NCBI GenBank assembly: GCA_041180805.1
Contig: JBEGQX010000030.1
Location: forward strand, 1 to 11,709
Reading direction: 5' to 3'
From: JBEGQX01 sp041180805
GTDB lineage: Bacteria > Planctomycetota > Planctomycetia > Gemmatales > Gemmataceae
Length of the DNA: 11,709 bases
Within the stretch, counting starts at the first letter, position 1. Every line of letters begins with the position of its first letter. Shown here in pieces: positions 1 through 6,660 of the stretch. The notes beneath the pieces were generated by a model, which was not told the origin of the DNA, ran no database searches, and was given only the letters and a program-made list of their open reading frames with translations. Made by a program: the position numbers and the translations under genes.

Positions 1-733
1 CTCCGCGGGAAAGCCGGTCTATACCCAACACGGCAGAATCGCCCAGCGCCCTGGTCTTGTAAACCTCGCCATAGGCCTCTTCCAGCACATTCAGCCAGAT
101 TCCCTGCGAACCGGTGCGCGAACCTAATGCGATCAGTGCATCAGGAATGCGGACAATGCGGGTGGATCTTCCATCCGGGAATTTCACGGTAATGGATTTG
201 TCCTCATTTAGGGTGATCATCGAGCGAACGCCATCCGGGTTGCAATTGGCCATGGCACCCATCATGGAAACAAAAAAACAGTTTCCCAAATGGCCCTGGG
301 CGATGCCCTTCAAGGTTGGGGAACCGGGACCAAATACATCAAAGTTGGTGCTGGCAAGGTGCGTTTTATAAAACAGGTATTCCCGATTCAGGTCAAAGGT
401 GATCGAAATGCTTCCCAAGCCAATCACCAGGGATTCCTTCAGGGGTGAGGTAATTTCCTGAATGGAGGCCTGATTCTTCGCGGGGCTTTTCAAAAACCAA
501 AAGTGGGCGCATGCCAGTGCCGCGGCATCATCACCACGGATGGATTCATCCCTCAGCAGCGATTCCACCTCCGCACGATCCAGCCTGCCATTCTTGTTGG
601 CATCCCATTTGGGAAGCAGGATTTCCAGCTTTTGCCCCAGCAACGGGGGTCCGGCCTGTTGCTGGCATAGTGCCTGGCCAAGCGATATTAATCCCATCAG
701 GCAAACCAGTATGGTGATTATTCTTGAAACCAT
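1..733 (-). CDS. Exported EF-hand/calpain-like cysteine protease (N-terminal part)
   Basis: Read on the minus strand, this is an open frame of 244 residues that runs off the left edge, so the C-terminus is missing. Residues 1-23 form a Sec-type signal peptide (basic start, hydrophobic ITILVCLMGLISL, then GQALC). A canonical EF-hand loop lies at 44-55, with D44, N46, N48, D52 and E55 at calcium-ligand positions. Residues 146-152 read QGHLGNC, matching the calpain (peptidase family C2) motif Q-G-x-L-G-D-C; Q146 would form the oxyanion hole and C152 would be the nucleophile. The WLNVLEEAYGEVY stretch near 213-225 matches the calpain W-x-x-LLEKAYAK segment. The catalytic His and Asn would lie beyond the edge, so activity cannot be judged. 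I chose the ATG at 733 because GGAAG lies 8 bases upstream and it starts the signal peptide; an in-frame ATG at 748 would overlap the preceding gene. It is probably the last visible gene of the leftward operon. Confidence 0.8.
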   Translation of the reverse strand, partial: MVSRIITILVCLMGLISLGQALCQQQAGPPLLGQKLEILLPKWDANKNGRLDRAEVESLLRDESIRGDDAAALACAHFWFLKSPAKNQASIQEITSPLKESLVIGLGSISITFDLNREYLFYKTHLASTNFDVFGPGSPTLKGIAQGHLGNCFFVSMMGAMANCNPDGVRSMITLNEDKSITVKFPDGRSTRIVRIPDALIALGSRTGSQGIWLNVLEEAYGEVYKTRALGDSAVLGIDRLSRG

Positions 734-738
734 CGTTT

Positions 739-1869
739 CTACTTCCATCCAAACAGGAACAGGAACAACTCCATGGCGATCAAAAGTATAACGATGATCT
801 CCAACATCTGCCCACGCACCGTGGCAGCCTGATCTGCCACCACACGATAGACATCCTCAATCACCTCGAGATTGCGCTTGATACTTCCCTCCCAGGCTGG
901 CAGATGAAAGCGAGTTGCCAAAAGGCGATAGGTTCGCGCAAGGTACATATCACCAACAAGTTTCAGCACATTACCCGCCCTCTCGAACAGGTTGGAAGCC
1001 TCGATATTCAGGGCCCCCAACTCGCGCAGGCTTCGGCTGGGGCCTTCGCCCAGCAATCTACCCAGCGGGGTCGGCCAGCTAGCCCAGCGAGATGTGTTTG
1101 CCATCTCCACATCCAAAAGGTCATCCAAATATCGGTAGCGCAGCAGTTGCAGGTTGGCAAACTGGATGACCTGCAGGGTTTCCTCACAATCGGAATCCAC
1201 CAGTACTGCCGCGGCCCAATCCACCACCAACAGATCGTTGGGCGAGTACTGCATTCTCTGCTTCAGGGATTCCTCAATCTCGTCCTTGGCCAGCGGCGAA
1301 TTCTCGAGCCTTAGCAGTCCGGCAAGCCATGAGCCATGCTGCGCAAGCAACATCTCCACCGGGGGAAGCGAATTCTCCGGATGAAATTGAAAGACAAAGT
1401 ATTCCTCAAAAAGCTCGCTCCATCTTGGCTGTCGGATCGCCACCTGCAAAGACTTGAAGAGTGGCTCCAGAATCTCCCGACCCAGCTTGGGAAGCACCCC
1501 GGGTGTGGAAAGTTCGCTGGCCAGCGTGGTTAACTCATTCGCTGTAAGTTCAAAAGGAACTCTCAAAGAAAGGCTTAGCGTGGCAAAATCAAACAGAATC
1601 ACCTCAACAGCGGCTTCCACACGGCCCAGCGGTTGAAGATCCCAACTTGCCATGGGTAGCATGCACACCAGCGGGGCGGGGCGGTAGTCAATCGAAAGTG
1701 GCGTTCTTCTTCTGCGTGGCAAACCGGGTTTGCTGGTCTGGGCAGGCTCGGTCTCCAGAAGCCGGGAGCAAAGGTTCAAATCTATCTGTTCGCCCCAGTC
1801 AAACGCCACATAGGCGTGAAGGGTTCCACGGATTTTTTTTGAGTTCCAGTCTGTCGCGCTTTCACTCAT
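739..1869 (-). CDS. Tail-anchored RMD1/DUF155-like protein
   Basis: This 376-residue protein has no N-terminal signal. It ends in one hydrophobic segment (about 355-374, MLEIIVILLIAMELFLFLFG) followed by a short basic tail, so the bulk would face the cytoplasm with a C-terminal membrane anchor. The middle (about 207-252) has the run QYSPNDLLVVDWAAAVLVD, then FANLQLLRYRYLDDLLD. From memory this resembles the RMD1/RMND1/YagE (DUF155) family, whose members also end in a hydrophobic LEIIIIxLIxxE-type helix. RMND1 is a mitochondrial inner-membrane protein needed for mitochondrial translation; the bacterial members have no settled function. A basic PRRRR stretch lies at 51-55. The gene starts 22 bases after the CoA-transferase stop with only a weak purine-rich site (GGTGGGCGG), and its stop is 5 bases before the protease start, so all three are probably co-transcribed. 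The family call is by eye and the function is unknown. Confidence 0.65.
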   Translation of the reverse strand: MSESATDWNSKKIRGTLHAYVAFDWGEQIDLNLCSRLLETEPAQTSKPGLPRRRRTPLSIDYRPAPLVCMLPMASWDLQPLGRVEAAVEVILFDFATLSLSLRVPFELTANELTTLASELSTPGVLPKLGREILEPLFKSLQVAIRQPRWSELFEEYFVFQFHPENSLPPVEMLLAQHGSWLAGLLRLENSPLAKDEIEESLKQRMQYSPNDLLVVDWAAAVLVDSDCEETLQVIQFANLQLLRYRYLDDLLDVEMANTSRWASWPTPLGRLLGEGPSRSLRELGALNIEASNLFERAGNVLKLVGDMYLARTYRLLATRFHLPAWEGSIKRNLEVIEDVYRVVADQAATVRGQMLEIIVILLIAMELFLFLFGWK

Positions 1870-1891
1870 CCGCCCACCATGGAGATTATGG

Positions 1892-3055
1892 TTAATTCTT
1901 CAGCCAATCCAGAATCCACTGGCGGTCCTGATCCAGTTCAGGCGGTGGCTGATGCTGCGGTATCTCAGGCATACCCGTCATCTTCACCGGAGACCCGGCT
2001 GTTCGAAACTCCCCAAACCGGGGATGTTGCATGGAAACAATCATGTTTCGGGCCAATACTTGTTCATCCTGTGCAACCTGCCCCACATTCTGGATGGGGG
2101 CACAGGGCACACCGGCTCTCCTTAGTAATTCTACCCATTCCGCGGTGGTCTTTTCCCTTAATTTAACTTCGAGTGCCCCGGCCATCGCTTCCACATTCTG
2201 AATTCGCAGGGTATTGGTAAGAAACCTGTGATCGGAAGCCAGTTCAGGGGCGCCGATGGATTCACAAATCTGGGCAAACAACCGGTCATTTCCCCCGGCA
2301 ATGATCATACGCGAATCCCTGGTGGCAAACGATTGGAAGGGTGCGATGCTTCCATGACGAGAACCCAGCGGCACCGCCACCCTGCCCAGTGCAAGATAAT
2401 TGGTAAGCGCACCTTCCAGCAGGGCAACCTGGCAGTCCAACATGGAAATATCAATGCGGGAGCCCTTTGCCCCCTGAAGCTTTTTAATCCACGCTCCCTG
2501 AATGGCAATGACCGTGTAAAGCCCGGCTGCCAGATCACCAATCGATACACCAACCCGCACAGGGTCGCCATCTTTCTCGCCAGTGATGCTCATGATTCCA
2601 CCCTGCGCCTGCACGACCATGTCATAGGCAGGCTGGGAGGCCATCGGGCCATTATGCCCATACCCGGAGACCGAGGCATAGATAAGCGCCGGGTGCTTCG
2701 CATGCACCGCCTCAAAACCATAGCCAAGTTTATCCATGGTGCCCGGGCGGAAGTTTTCCACCAGCACATCCACCTTTGCAAGCAAACGATCGAAAATGAT
2801 TCGATCCTCGGGCTTGCGCAGATCCAGGGCGATGCTCTTTTTATCGTAGTTTAGAGAGCTGTAATAGAGTGATATATCATCCTTGAAAGGTGGGAAATGC
2901 CTGCTGTCATCCCCGGTGCCCGGCACCTCGACCTTGATGACAGTCGCCCCCAGTTGCGCAAGGTTCAGGGTGGCGAAGGGTCCGGCCAAAACACGAGTCA
3001 AGTCCAGTACCACCATGCCCGCAAGCGGTCTTGCGTCTCCCTGAGTGCTTCCCAT
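1892..3055 (-). CDS. Class III CoA-transferase (CaiB/BaiF family)
   Basis: This 387-residue cytoplasmic enzyme would move CoA between carboxylic acids. It has the family's usual length (about 380-400) and landmarks in order: LDLTRVLAGPFATLNLAQLGA at 17-37, KVE and GDDSR at 41-52, NYDKKSIALDL at 69-79, VLVENFRPGTMDKLGYG at 97-113, SGYGHNGP at 130-137 and AYDMVVQAQGG at 143-153. D145 in the last motif aligns with the catalytic aspartate that forms the acyl-enzyme anhydride in formyl-CoA transferase. The overall pattern, including HGSIAPFQSF and the late GVPCAPIQNV segment, resembles succinyl-CoA:glutarate CoA-transferase (SUGCT-like) proteins, but the substrate cannot be read from sequence. The start is ATG at 3055, with GAGGG about 12 bases upstream. 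It is the first gene of the leftward operon and divergent from the epimerase. No partner dehydrogenase or CoA-ligase gene is adjacent, so its pathway is unclear. Confidence 0.9.
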   Translation of the reverse strand: MGSTQGDARPLAGMVVLDLTRVLAGPFATLNLAQLGATVIKVEVPGTGDDSRHFPPFKDDISLYYSSLNYDKKSIALDLRKPEDRIIFDRLLAKVDVLVENFRPGTMDKLGYGFEAVHAKHPALIYASVSGYGHNGPMASQPAYDMVVQAQGGIMSITGEKDGDPVRVGVSIGDLAAGLYTVIAIQGAWIKKLQGAKGSRIDISMLDCQVALLEGALTNYLALGRVAVPLGSRHGSIAPFQSFATRDSRMIIAGGNDRLFAQICESIGAPELASDHRFLTNTLRIQNVEAMAGALEVKLREKTTAEWVELLRRAGVPCAPIQNVGQVAQDEQVLARNMIVSMQHPRFGEFRTAGSPVKMTGMPEIPQHQPPPELDQDRQWILDWLKN

Positions 3056-3110
3056 GGCAAGTCTTTCCCTCTATTTGATTTTCGCCATCTTCCTGCTTGT
3101 AACTGTTTCT

Positions 3111-3128
3111 CCTATGCTTCATCATAGG
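3111..3128. repeat. Perfect dyad CCTATG-N6-CATAGG, possible operator
   Basis: Two perfect 6-base inverted arms (3111-3116 and 3123-3128) flank a 6-base centre, CTTCAT. The dyad sits 55 bases from the CoA-transferase start and 43 bases from the epimerase start, close to the middle of the divergent gap. That is where a dimeric repressor or activator serving both operons could bind. It could equally form a short hairpin in a leader RNA. No regulator gene is visible in the window, and an isolated 6+6 dyad can arise by chance. Confidence 0.35.
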
Positions 3129-3154
3129 GCAATCCAGATGGTTTTCCTTATTAC

Positions 3155-3168
3155 AAGGGGGTTCCCTT
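3155..3168 (+). promoter_or_regulatory. Ribosome binding site of the epimerase inside a small hairpin
   Basis: The Shine-Dalgarno-like AAGGGGG (3155-3161) ends 10 bases before the ATG at 3172. Its AAGGG (3155-3159) is perfectly complementary to CCCTT (3164-3168) across a four-base loop, GGTT. A five-pair hairpin could therefore mask the ribosome binding site. The pairing is visible in the sequence; an effect on translation is inference. Confidence 0.4.
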
Positions 3169-3171
3169 CTT

Positions 3172-4287
3172 ATGAACCGGCTTTTCCTCTCTCTTTCGGG
3201 CCTGCTTATGCTTTCAACCTTTTCCGGTGCCGCTGATGAAGTTGTTCGTGAGCCCTTTGGCAAAACCAAGGATGGCAAACTGGTCGAGCGATTCACCCTG
3301 GTAAATCCCAAGGGCATGAAGGTTCGACTGATTACTTTTGGGGCCACGCTGCAATCGCTTGAGGTTCCGGACAAGGCGGGTAAGTTGGCCGATGTGATAG
3401 TCGGTTTCGATTCCCTGGATGGCTTTCTGGGTGATCACCCCTTCTTTGGCGGCACCATCGGCCGGGTTTGCAACCGTATTGGCAATGCCAAGTTCTCTCT
3501 TGATGGCAAGGATTATTCGCTGGCGGCCAACAACGGCGCGCACTCGCTTCATGGCGGCAAGAAAGGTTTTGACAAATACATCTGGGCCGCGGAATCCATC
3601 GTTGGACCCAACAGCAGAGGCGTTCGTTTCACCCGCACCAGCCCCGATGGCGAGGAAAATTACCCGGGCAACCTTCGTGTGACGGTTACTTACACGCTGG
3701 ATAACGACAACGCACTTCGCATTGATTACTCCGCCACCACCGACAAGTCCACACCCATCAACCTGACCAACCATGCCTATTTCAATCTTGCGGGCGCAGG
3801 CAAGGGTTCCATTCTGGATCATTACCTGAAGATCAGCGCCAGGGAATACACGGCTGGCGATGCAACACTTATCCCCACCGGAAAGCTGGCACCTGTTGCC
3901 GGCACCCCGCTTGATTTCACCTCGATGAAGAAGATTGGCGAGCGCATCACCCAGATCGATGCCAAACCCGTTGGCTATGACCACAACTATGTGCTGGAAG
4001 ATTCCTGCAAAGATCTGAAAGCCGTTGCCGCGACCCTGAAGGAACCCACATCGGGAAGAGTGATGGATGTGTACACTACCGAACCTGGCCTGCAGTTTTA
4101 CTCGGGCAACTTCCTGGATGGTTCCATCAAGGGCAAGGGTGGCTCGGTGTACAACCAGTACTACGGACTATGCCTGGAAACCCAGCATTTTCCCGATGCC
4201 ATCAACAAGCCTTCGTTTCCATCCACGGTCTTGAAGCCGGGTGATACTTTCAAAAGCTCCACCATCTACAAGTTTCGCACGGAATAA
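3172..4287 (+). CDS. Aldose 1-epimerase (mutarotase), exported
   Basis: This 371-residue enzyme would interconvert the alpha and beta anomers of aldoses such as galactose and glucose. A Sec-type signal peptide covers about residues 1-20 (MNRLFLSLSGLLMLSTFSGA), so it probably acts in the periplasm. The GalM landmarks are intact and in order: FGATLQSLEVPD at 56-67, GGTIGRVCNRIGNAKF at 93-108, the substrate-binding H127 in LHGG, the catalytic acid H201 in NLTNHAYFNLAG, D270 in GYDHNYVL, and the catalytic base E336 in CLETQHFPDA. The length fits secreted bacterial members once the leader is allowed for. It is the first gene of the rightward run, and its stop is two bases before the start of the M14 protein, so the two are almost certainly co-transcribed. 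The exact sugar is not readable. An anomer epimerase is a well-supported call; the gene name galM is withheld because no galactose pathway genes are nearby. Confidence 0.93.
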   Translation: MNRLFLSLSGLLMLSTFSGAADEVVREPFGKTKDGKLVERFTLVNPKGMKVRLITFGATLQSLEVPDKAGKLADVIVGFDSLDGFLGDHPFFGGTIGRVCNRIGNAKFSLDGKDYSLAANNGAHSLHGGKKGFDKYIWAAESIVGPNSRGVRFTRTSPDGEENYPGNLRVTVTYTLDNDNALRIDYSATTDKSTPINLTNHAYFNLAGAGKGSILDHYLKISAREYTAGDATLIPTGKLAPVAGTPLDFTSMKKIGERITQIDAKPVGYDHNYVLEDSCKDLKAVAATLKEPTSGRVMDVYTTEPGLQFYSGNFLDGSIKGKGGSVYNQYYGLCLETQHFPDAINKPSFPSTVLKPGDTFKSSTIYKFRTE

Positions 4288-4289
4288 GC

Positions 4290-5528
4290 ATGAAGCAGTT
4301 GTTCAGCCTGGGGTGCCTGTTCCTGTGGGGTGCGCTTTCACCCTGCAGGGCGGAGATCGTGGTACGCACCGATTTTGAAGGCGGCAACGCAGAGGTGATA
4401 AGCCTGAATCAGCAAACAGCCACGCTTCGCATCCAACCTTCCATCCGTGAGGGCAGGGGCTGGCCATGCTGGTGGTACTTTCGTGTGGAGGGCCTGAAGC
4501 CCGGCCAGCAATTCACACTGGAATTACAGGCACAAACGAAACCCTATCTGGGCAAAAACATTCTCAACGCCTCTTGGTGCCAGCCAAAGCACGCATCAAT
4601 CAGCCTGGATGGCATTCAATGGAAGCCTTCCCCCAAGGGAGAGTTCACCAAGGAAAAGATTGCCATCTATCGGATAACAGCGGAAAGCAATGTTCTCTGG
4701 ATGGCCTGGGGCCCTCCTTTTGTTCCCACCAACGCAGAGGCATTACTGGCCTCTTTGGCGGCAAAGGCTTTAGAATCGCAACGCTTTGAACTGGCAAAAA
4801 CCCGTGGTGGAAGGGCCGTGCCTGGCATCCGTGTGGGGGCGATCGATGCTCCCAACCAGGTGTGGGTAAATGCAAGACAGCACGCCTGGGAAAGCGGTGG
4901 AAGTTGGGTTGGCAAGGGTTTTATCGAATGGGTGTGTGGTGATGATCCCGCTGCGGTTGCCATGCGTGCGAACACTTGCATCCATTTTATTCCAATCATG
5001 GATGTGGATAATGTGACCTTGGGTGCCGGTGGCAAGGATGCCGACCCACGCGACCTGAACCGCGACTGGGCCAGCGAACCCATTTATCCAGAAGTGACAG
5101 CAGCGCAAAAACGGATCCGCGAGATTCACCAGCGCCACGGATTGGATGTGTTCATCGACCTGCACAATCCCGGACCCGATGACCCCGTCTTTTTCTTTGG
5201 GCCCTTCGGCTTTGAAAACCTTAAAGGCATCAACCTTCGCAACTACCAGCGCTGGTTGGAACTGGCAGCACCTCGGATCCACGAACCGCTTCGGCTGGAC
5301 CCGAAGTATCATTTTGCGAATTATGTAAAAACGGAGGAAGAGCGGGGCAGAATGAGCAGTGGCTGGGTGAGGGCCAACACGGGGCCTTCCACCATTTCGT
5401 TGACCTTGGAAACCGCGTGGAATTCCATTGTTTGTACCACGGAAGGTTATGGCAAGATTGGTGCCGGGCTTGGAAGAACTCTGGCTGCCTATCTGAAGGA
5501 AAACCCCCGCCGCCAGCCAACCCCCTGA
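4290..5528 (+). CDS. Exported M14 zinc carboxypeptidase-like protein (cytosolic-carboxypeptidase type)
   Basis: This 412-residue protein starts with a signal peptide (1-21, cleavage probably after SPCRA). Residues 22-145 look like the beta-rich N-domain that precedes the catalytic domain in Nna1/AGTPBP1-type (CCP, M14D) carboxypeptidases: DFEGGN at 28-33, GWPCWWYFRVEGL at 57-69 and a WGPPF segment at 140-144. The catalytic M14 landmarks follow: ARQHAWE at 195-201 supplies zinc ligands H198 and E201, IPIMDVDNV at 234-242, DLNRDW at 255-260, DLHN at 290-293 supplies the third ligand H292, and LTLETAW at 371-377 places E374 where the general base is expected. The metal site therefore appears complete. 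The gene starts two bases after the epimerase stop, with GGAA (4281-4284) overlapping that gene's end, which suggests translational coupling. The substrate is unknown; a cell-wall, glycopeptide or protein C-terminus is possible. Unlike eukaryotic CCPs, it should be exported. Confidence 0.82.
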   Translation: MKQLFSLGCLFLWGALSPCRAEIVVRTDFEGGNAEVISLNQQTATLRIQPSIREGRGWPCWWYFRVEGLKPGQQFTLELQAQTKPYLGKNILNASWCQPKHASISLDGIQWKPSPKGEFTKEKIAIYRITAESNVLWMAWGPPFVPTNAEALLASLAAKALESQRFELAKTRGGRAVPGIRVGAIDAPNQVWVNARQHAWESGGSWVGKGFIEWVCGDDPAAVAMRANTCIHFIPIMDVDNVTLGAGGKDADPRDLNRDWASEPIYPEVTAAQKRIREIHQRHGLDVFIDLHNPGPDDPVFFFGPFGFENLKGINLRNYQRWLELAAPRIHEPLRLDPKYHFANYVKTEEERGRMSSGWVRANTGPSTISLTLETAWNSIVCTTEGYGKIGAGLGRTLAAYLKENPRRQPTP

Positions 5529-5542
5529 TTTATTCCAACACC

Positions 5543-5549
5543 GGGGTGA
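5543..5549 (+). promoter_or_regulatory. Ribosome binding site that supports a TTG start
   Basis: GGGGTGA lies six bases before the TTG at 5556. An in-frame stop (TGA, 5547-5549) overlaps this site, so no earlier start is possible. The first in-frame ATG, at 5646, would delete the first strand of the reductase barrel. Confidence 0.6.
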
Positions 5550-5555
5550 ACCTTC

Positions 5556-6551
5556 TTGGTAACGAACCGACCCATTTCACCGAACACAACACCGCTTGAA
5601 TTCAGCAGCCGAATCGGACTGGGTGCCGGCCCTGTAAGTGCATTGATGACAGGCGATAACCAGAACCAACAGTTGTTGGTTCTGGAAGCTGCGCTTCGGG
5701 CCGGAATCTCTTGGCTCGACACCGCTGCAGGATATGGGGCTGGCAAATCAGAAGAAGCAATCGGCATTGCACTGCAAAAGTTGGGTCACCCAGCGGTGAA
5801 CATAGCCACCAAGGTTCGTCTTGCCCCGGAACAGTTGAACAAACCATTGGAGGCCGTGCGTGACTCGGTCTTCGCAAGTCTGAAACGGTTAAAACGATCC
5901 TCCTGCGATCTACTGTACCTGCACAATGCCATCACTCCAGCCACGGCAGATATTGCCGCATCGGTTGGCTTGAATGAAGTGTTAAAACCTCATGGAATTT
6001 TGGATGCCATGCTTCAGATGCGCGAAGAAGGTTTGGTGAAGCATCTCGCAATCACGGCGACCGGCGTTCCTGAGTGCAATCTGGCTGTTCTGGAAACAGG
6101 CAAAGTTCATGCCATGCAAATTCCGTTTCATCTTTTGAACCCCAGCGCCGCCATCAAGGTTCCGGATGGCGTTGTGGAGATGGATTATCAAATGCAAATT
6201 CCACGGGCACGGGCGATGGGGGTTCGTGTTTTTGCAATCCGGGTGCTGGCAGGCGGTGCCTTGGCCATGCAGCCTCCCAGCGCCCACACCCTGACCACGC
6301 CGTATTTTCCACTGGCACTATTTCAAAAAGATTGCGAGCGTGCCGGCAAGTTGCTGCAACATCTGCCCAAAGGAATGTCGCTGCCCGAAGCCGCGATTCG
6401 TTTTGTGCTTGGATTTCCCGAGGTGGATTGTGTCCTGCTTGGCCTGGGCAACCAAACCGACGTGGAAACGCTTGGGCGATGCAACCTCGCCGGCCCATTG
6501 CAAGAGGGTTTACAAAAAGGAATATTGCAACAAGCCTTAAACCAATCATAA
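5556..6551 (+). CDS. Aldo/keto reductase family oxidoreductase
   Basis: This 331-residue protein has no signal peptide and should be a cytoplasmic NAD(P)H-dependent carbonyl reductase or sugar dehydrogenase with a TIM-barrel fold. The catalytic tetrad of the aldo/keto reductase superfamily is recognisable: D55 and Y60 in WLDTAAGYGAGKSE, K86 in IATKV and H123 in LYLHN. RIGLGAGPVS at 19-28 is the usual first strand. Downstream segments are EEGLVKHLAITATG at 157-170, HAMQIPFHLLNP at 185-196 and VRVFAIRVLAGGAL at 223-236. The C-terminal VLLGLGNQTDVE segment matches the usual cofactor-binding loop, where many relatives have IPG. The start must be TTG at 5556, because an in-frame stop lies two codons upstream. 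It follows the M14 gene by 27 bases. It resembles the broad bacterial group that includes D-threo-aldose 1-dehydrogenase-like proteins, but the substrate cannot be assigned. It is the only clearly cytosolic protein in the rightward half. Confidence 0.88.
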   Translation: MVTNRPISPNTTPLEFSSRIGLGAGPVSALMTGDNQNQQLLVLEAALRAGISWLDTAAGYGAGKSEEAIGIALQKLGHPAVNIATKVRLAPEQLNKPLEAVRDSVFASLKRLKRSSCDLLYLHNAITPATADIAASVGLNEVLKPHGILDAMLQMREEGLVKHLAITATGVPECNLAVLETGKVHAMQIPFHLLNPSAAIKVPDGVVEMDYQMQIPRARAMGVRVFAIRVLAGGALAMQPPSAHTLTTPYFPLALFQKDCERAGKLLQHLPKGMSLPEAAIRFVLGFPEVDCVLLGLGNQTDVETLGRCNLAGPLQEGLQKGILQQALNQS

Positions 6552-6660
6552 AGGTATTTCAAATCCCAAAGCTTGCGAATTCAGTGATTTTCCAGATTGA
6601 TTAGATATCTGAAACAAAGATACAATTAATAATTATTCCCACCTTGGAAGTCGTTCCCTT
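6552..6660 (+). promoter_or_regulatory. AT-rich gap with a probable promoter for the PSCyt-DUF1501 pair
   Basis: This 109-base gap is visibly more AT-rich than its surroundings. TTGATT (6597-6602) and TACAAT (6621-6626) are 18 bases apart and make a plausible sigma-70-type promoter about 35 bases before the ATG at 6661. Around the -35 box lies an inverted repeat, CAGAT (6593-6597) with ATCTG (6607-6611), and just after the -10 box is a perfect 10-base palindrome, AATAATTATT (6628-6637). Either could be an operator. GGAAG (6646-6650) is the likely ribosome binding site. I saw no terminator for the upstream reductase, so read-through is possible. Confidence 0.45.

Larger units (their letters stand above)
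3056..3171. promoter_or_regulatory. Divergent intergenic region with promoters for both operons
   Basis: These 116 bases separate the starts of the leftward CoA-transferase and the rightward epimerase, so they should hold both promoters. No strong sigma-70 consensus stands out. A weak rightward candidate is TTGATT (3075-3080) with TGTAAC (3098-3103), 17 bases apart. An 18-base dyad lies near the middle and a short hairpin lies next to the rightward start. The promoter role follows from gene layout; the exact boxes are guesses. Confidence 0.45.

Noticed and set aside
731..748. Earlier start (ATG at 748) for the calpain-like protease
   Set aside because: It would add five acidic or polar residues in front of the signal peptide and overlap the preceding gene, while the ATG at 733 has a well-spaced GGAAG.
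724..1314. 196-codon plus-strand open frame
   Set aside because: It is antisense to the DUF155-like gene, its composition is Gln/His-rich, and no domain is recognisable.
2228..2854. 208-codon plus-strand open frame
   Set aside because: It is antisense to the CoA-transferase, which carries the full family signature including the catalytic aspartate.
3214..3984. 256-codon open frame on the minus strand
   Set aside because: It is antisense to the aldose epimerase, whose catalytic motifs fill the same bases. It is a shadow of codon bias.
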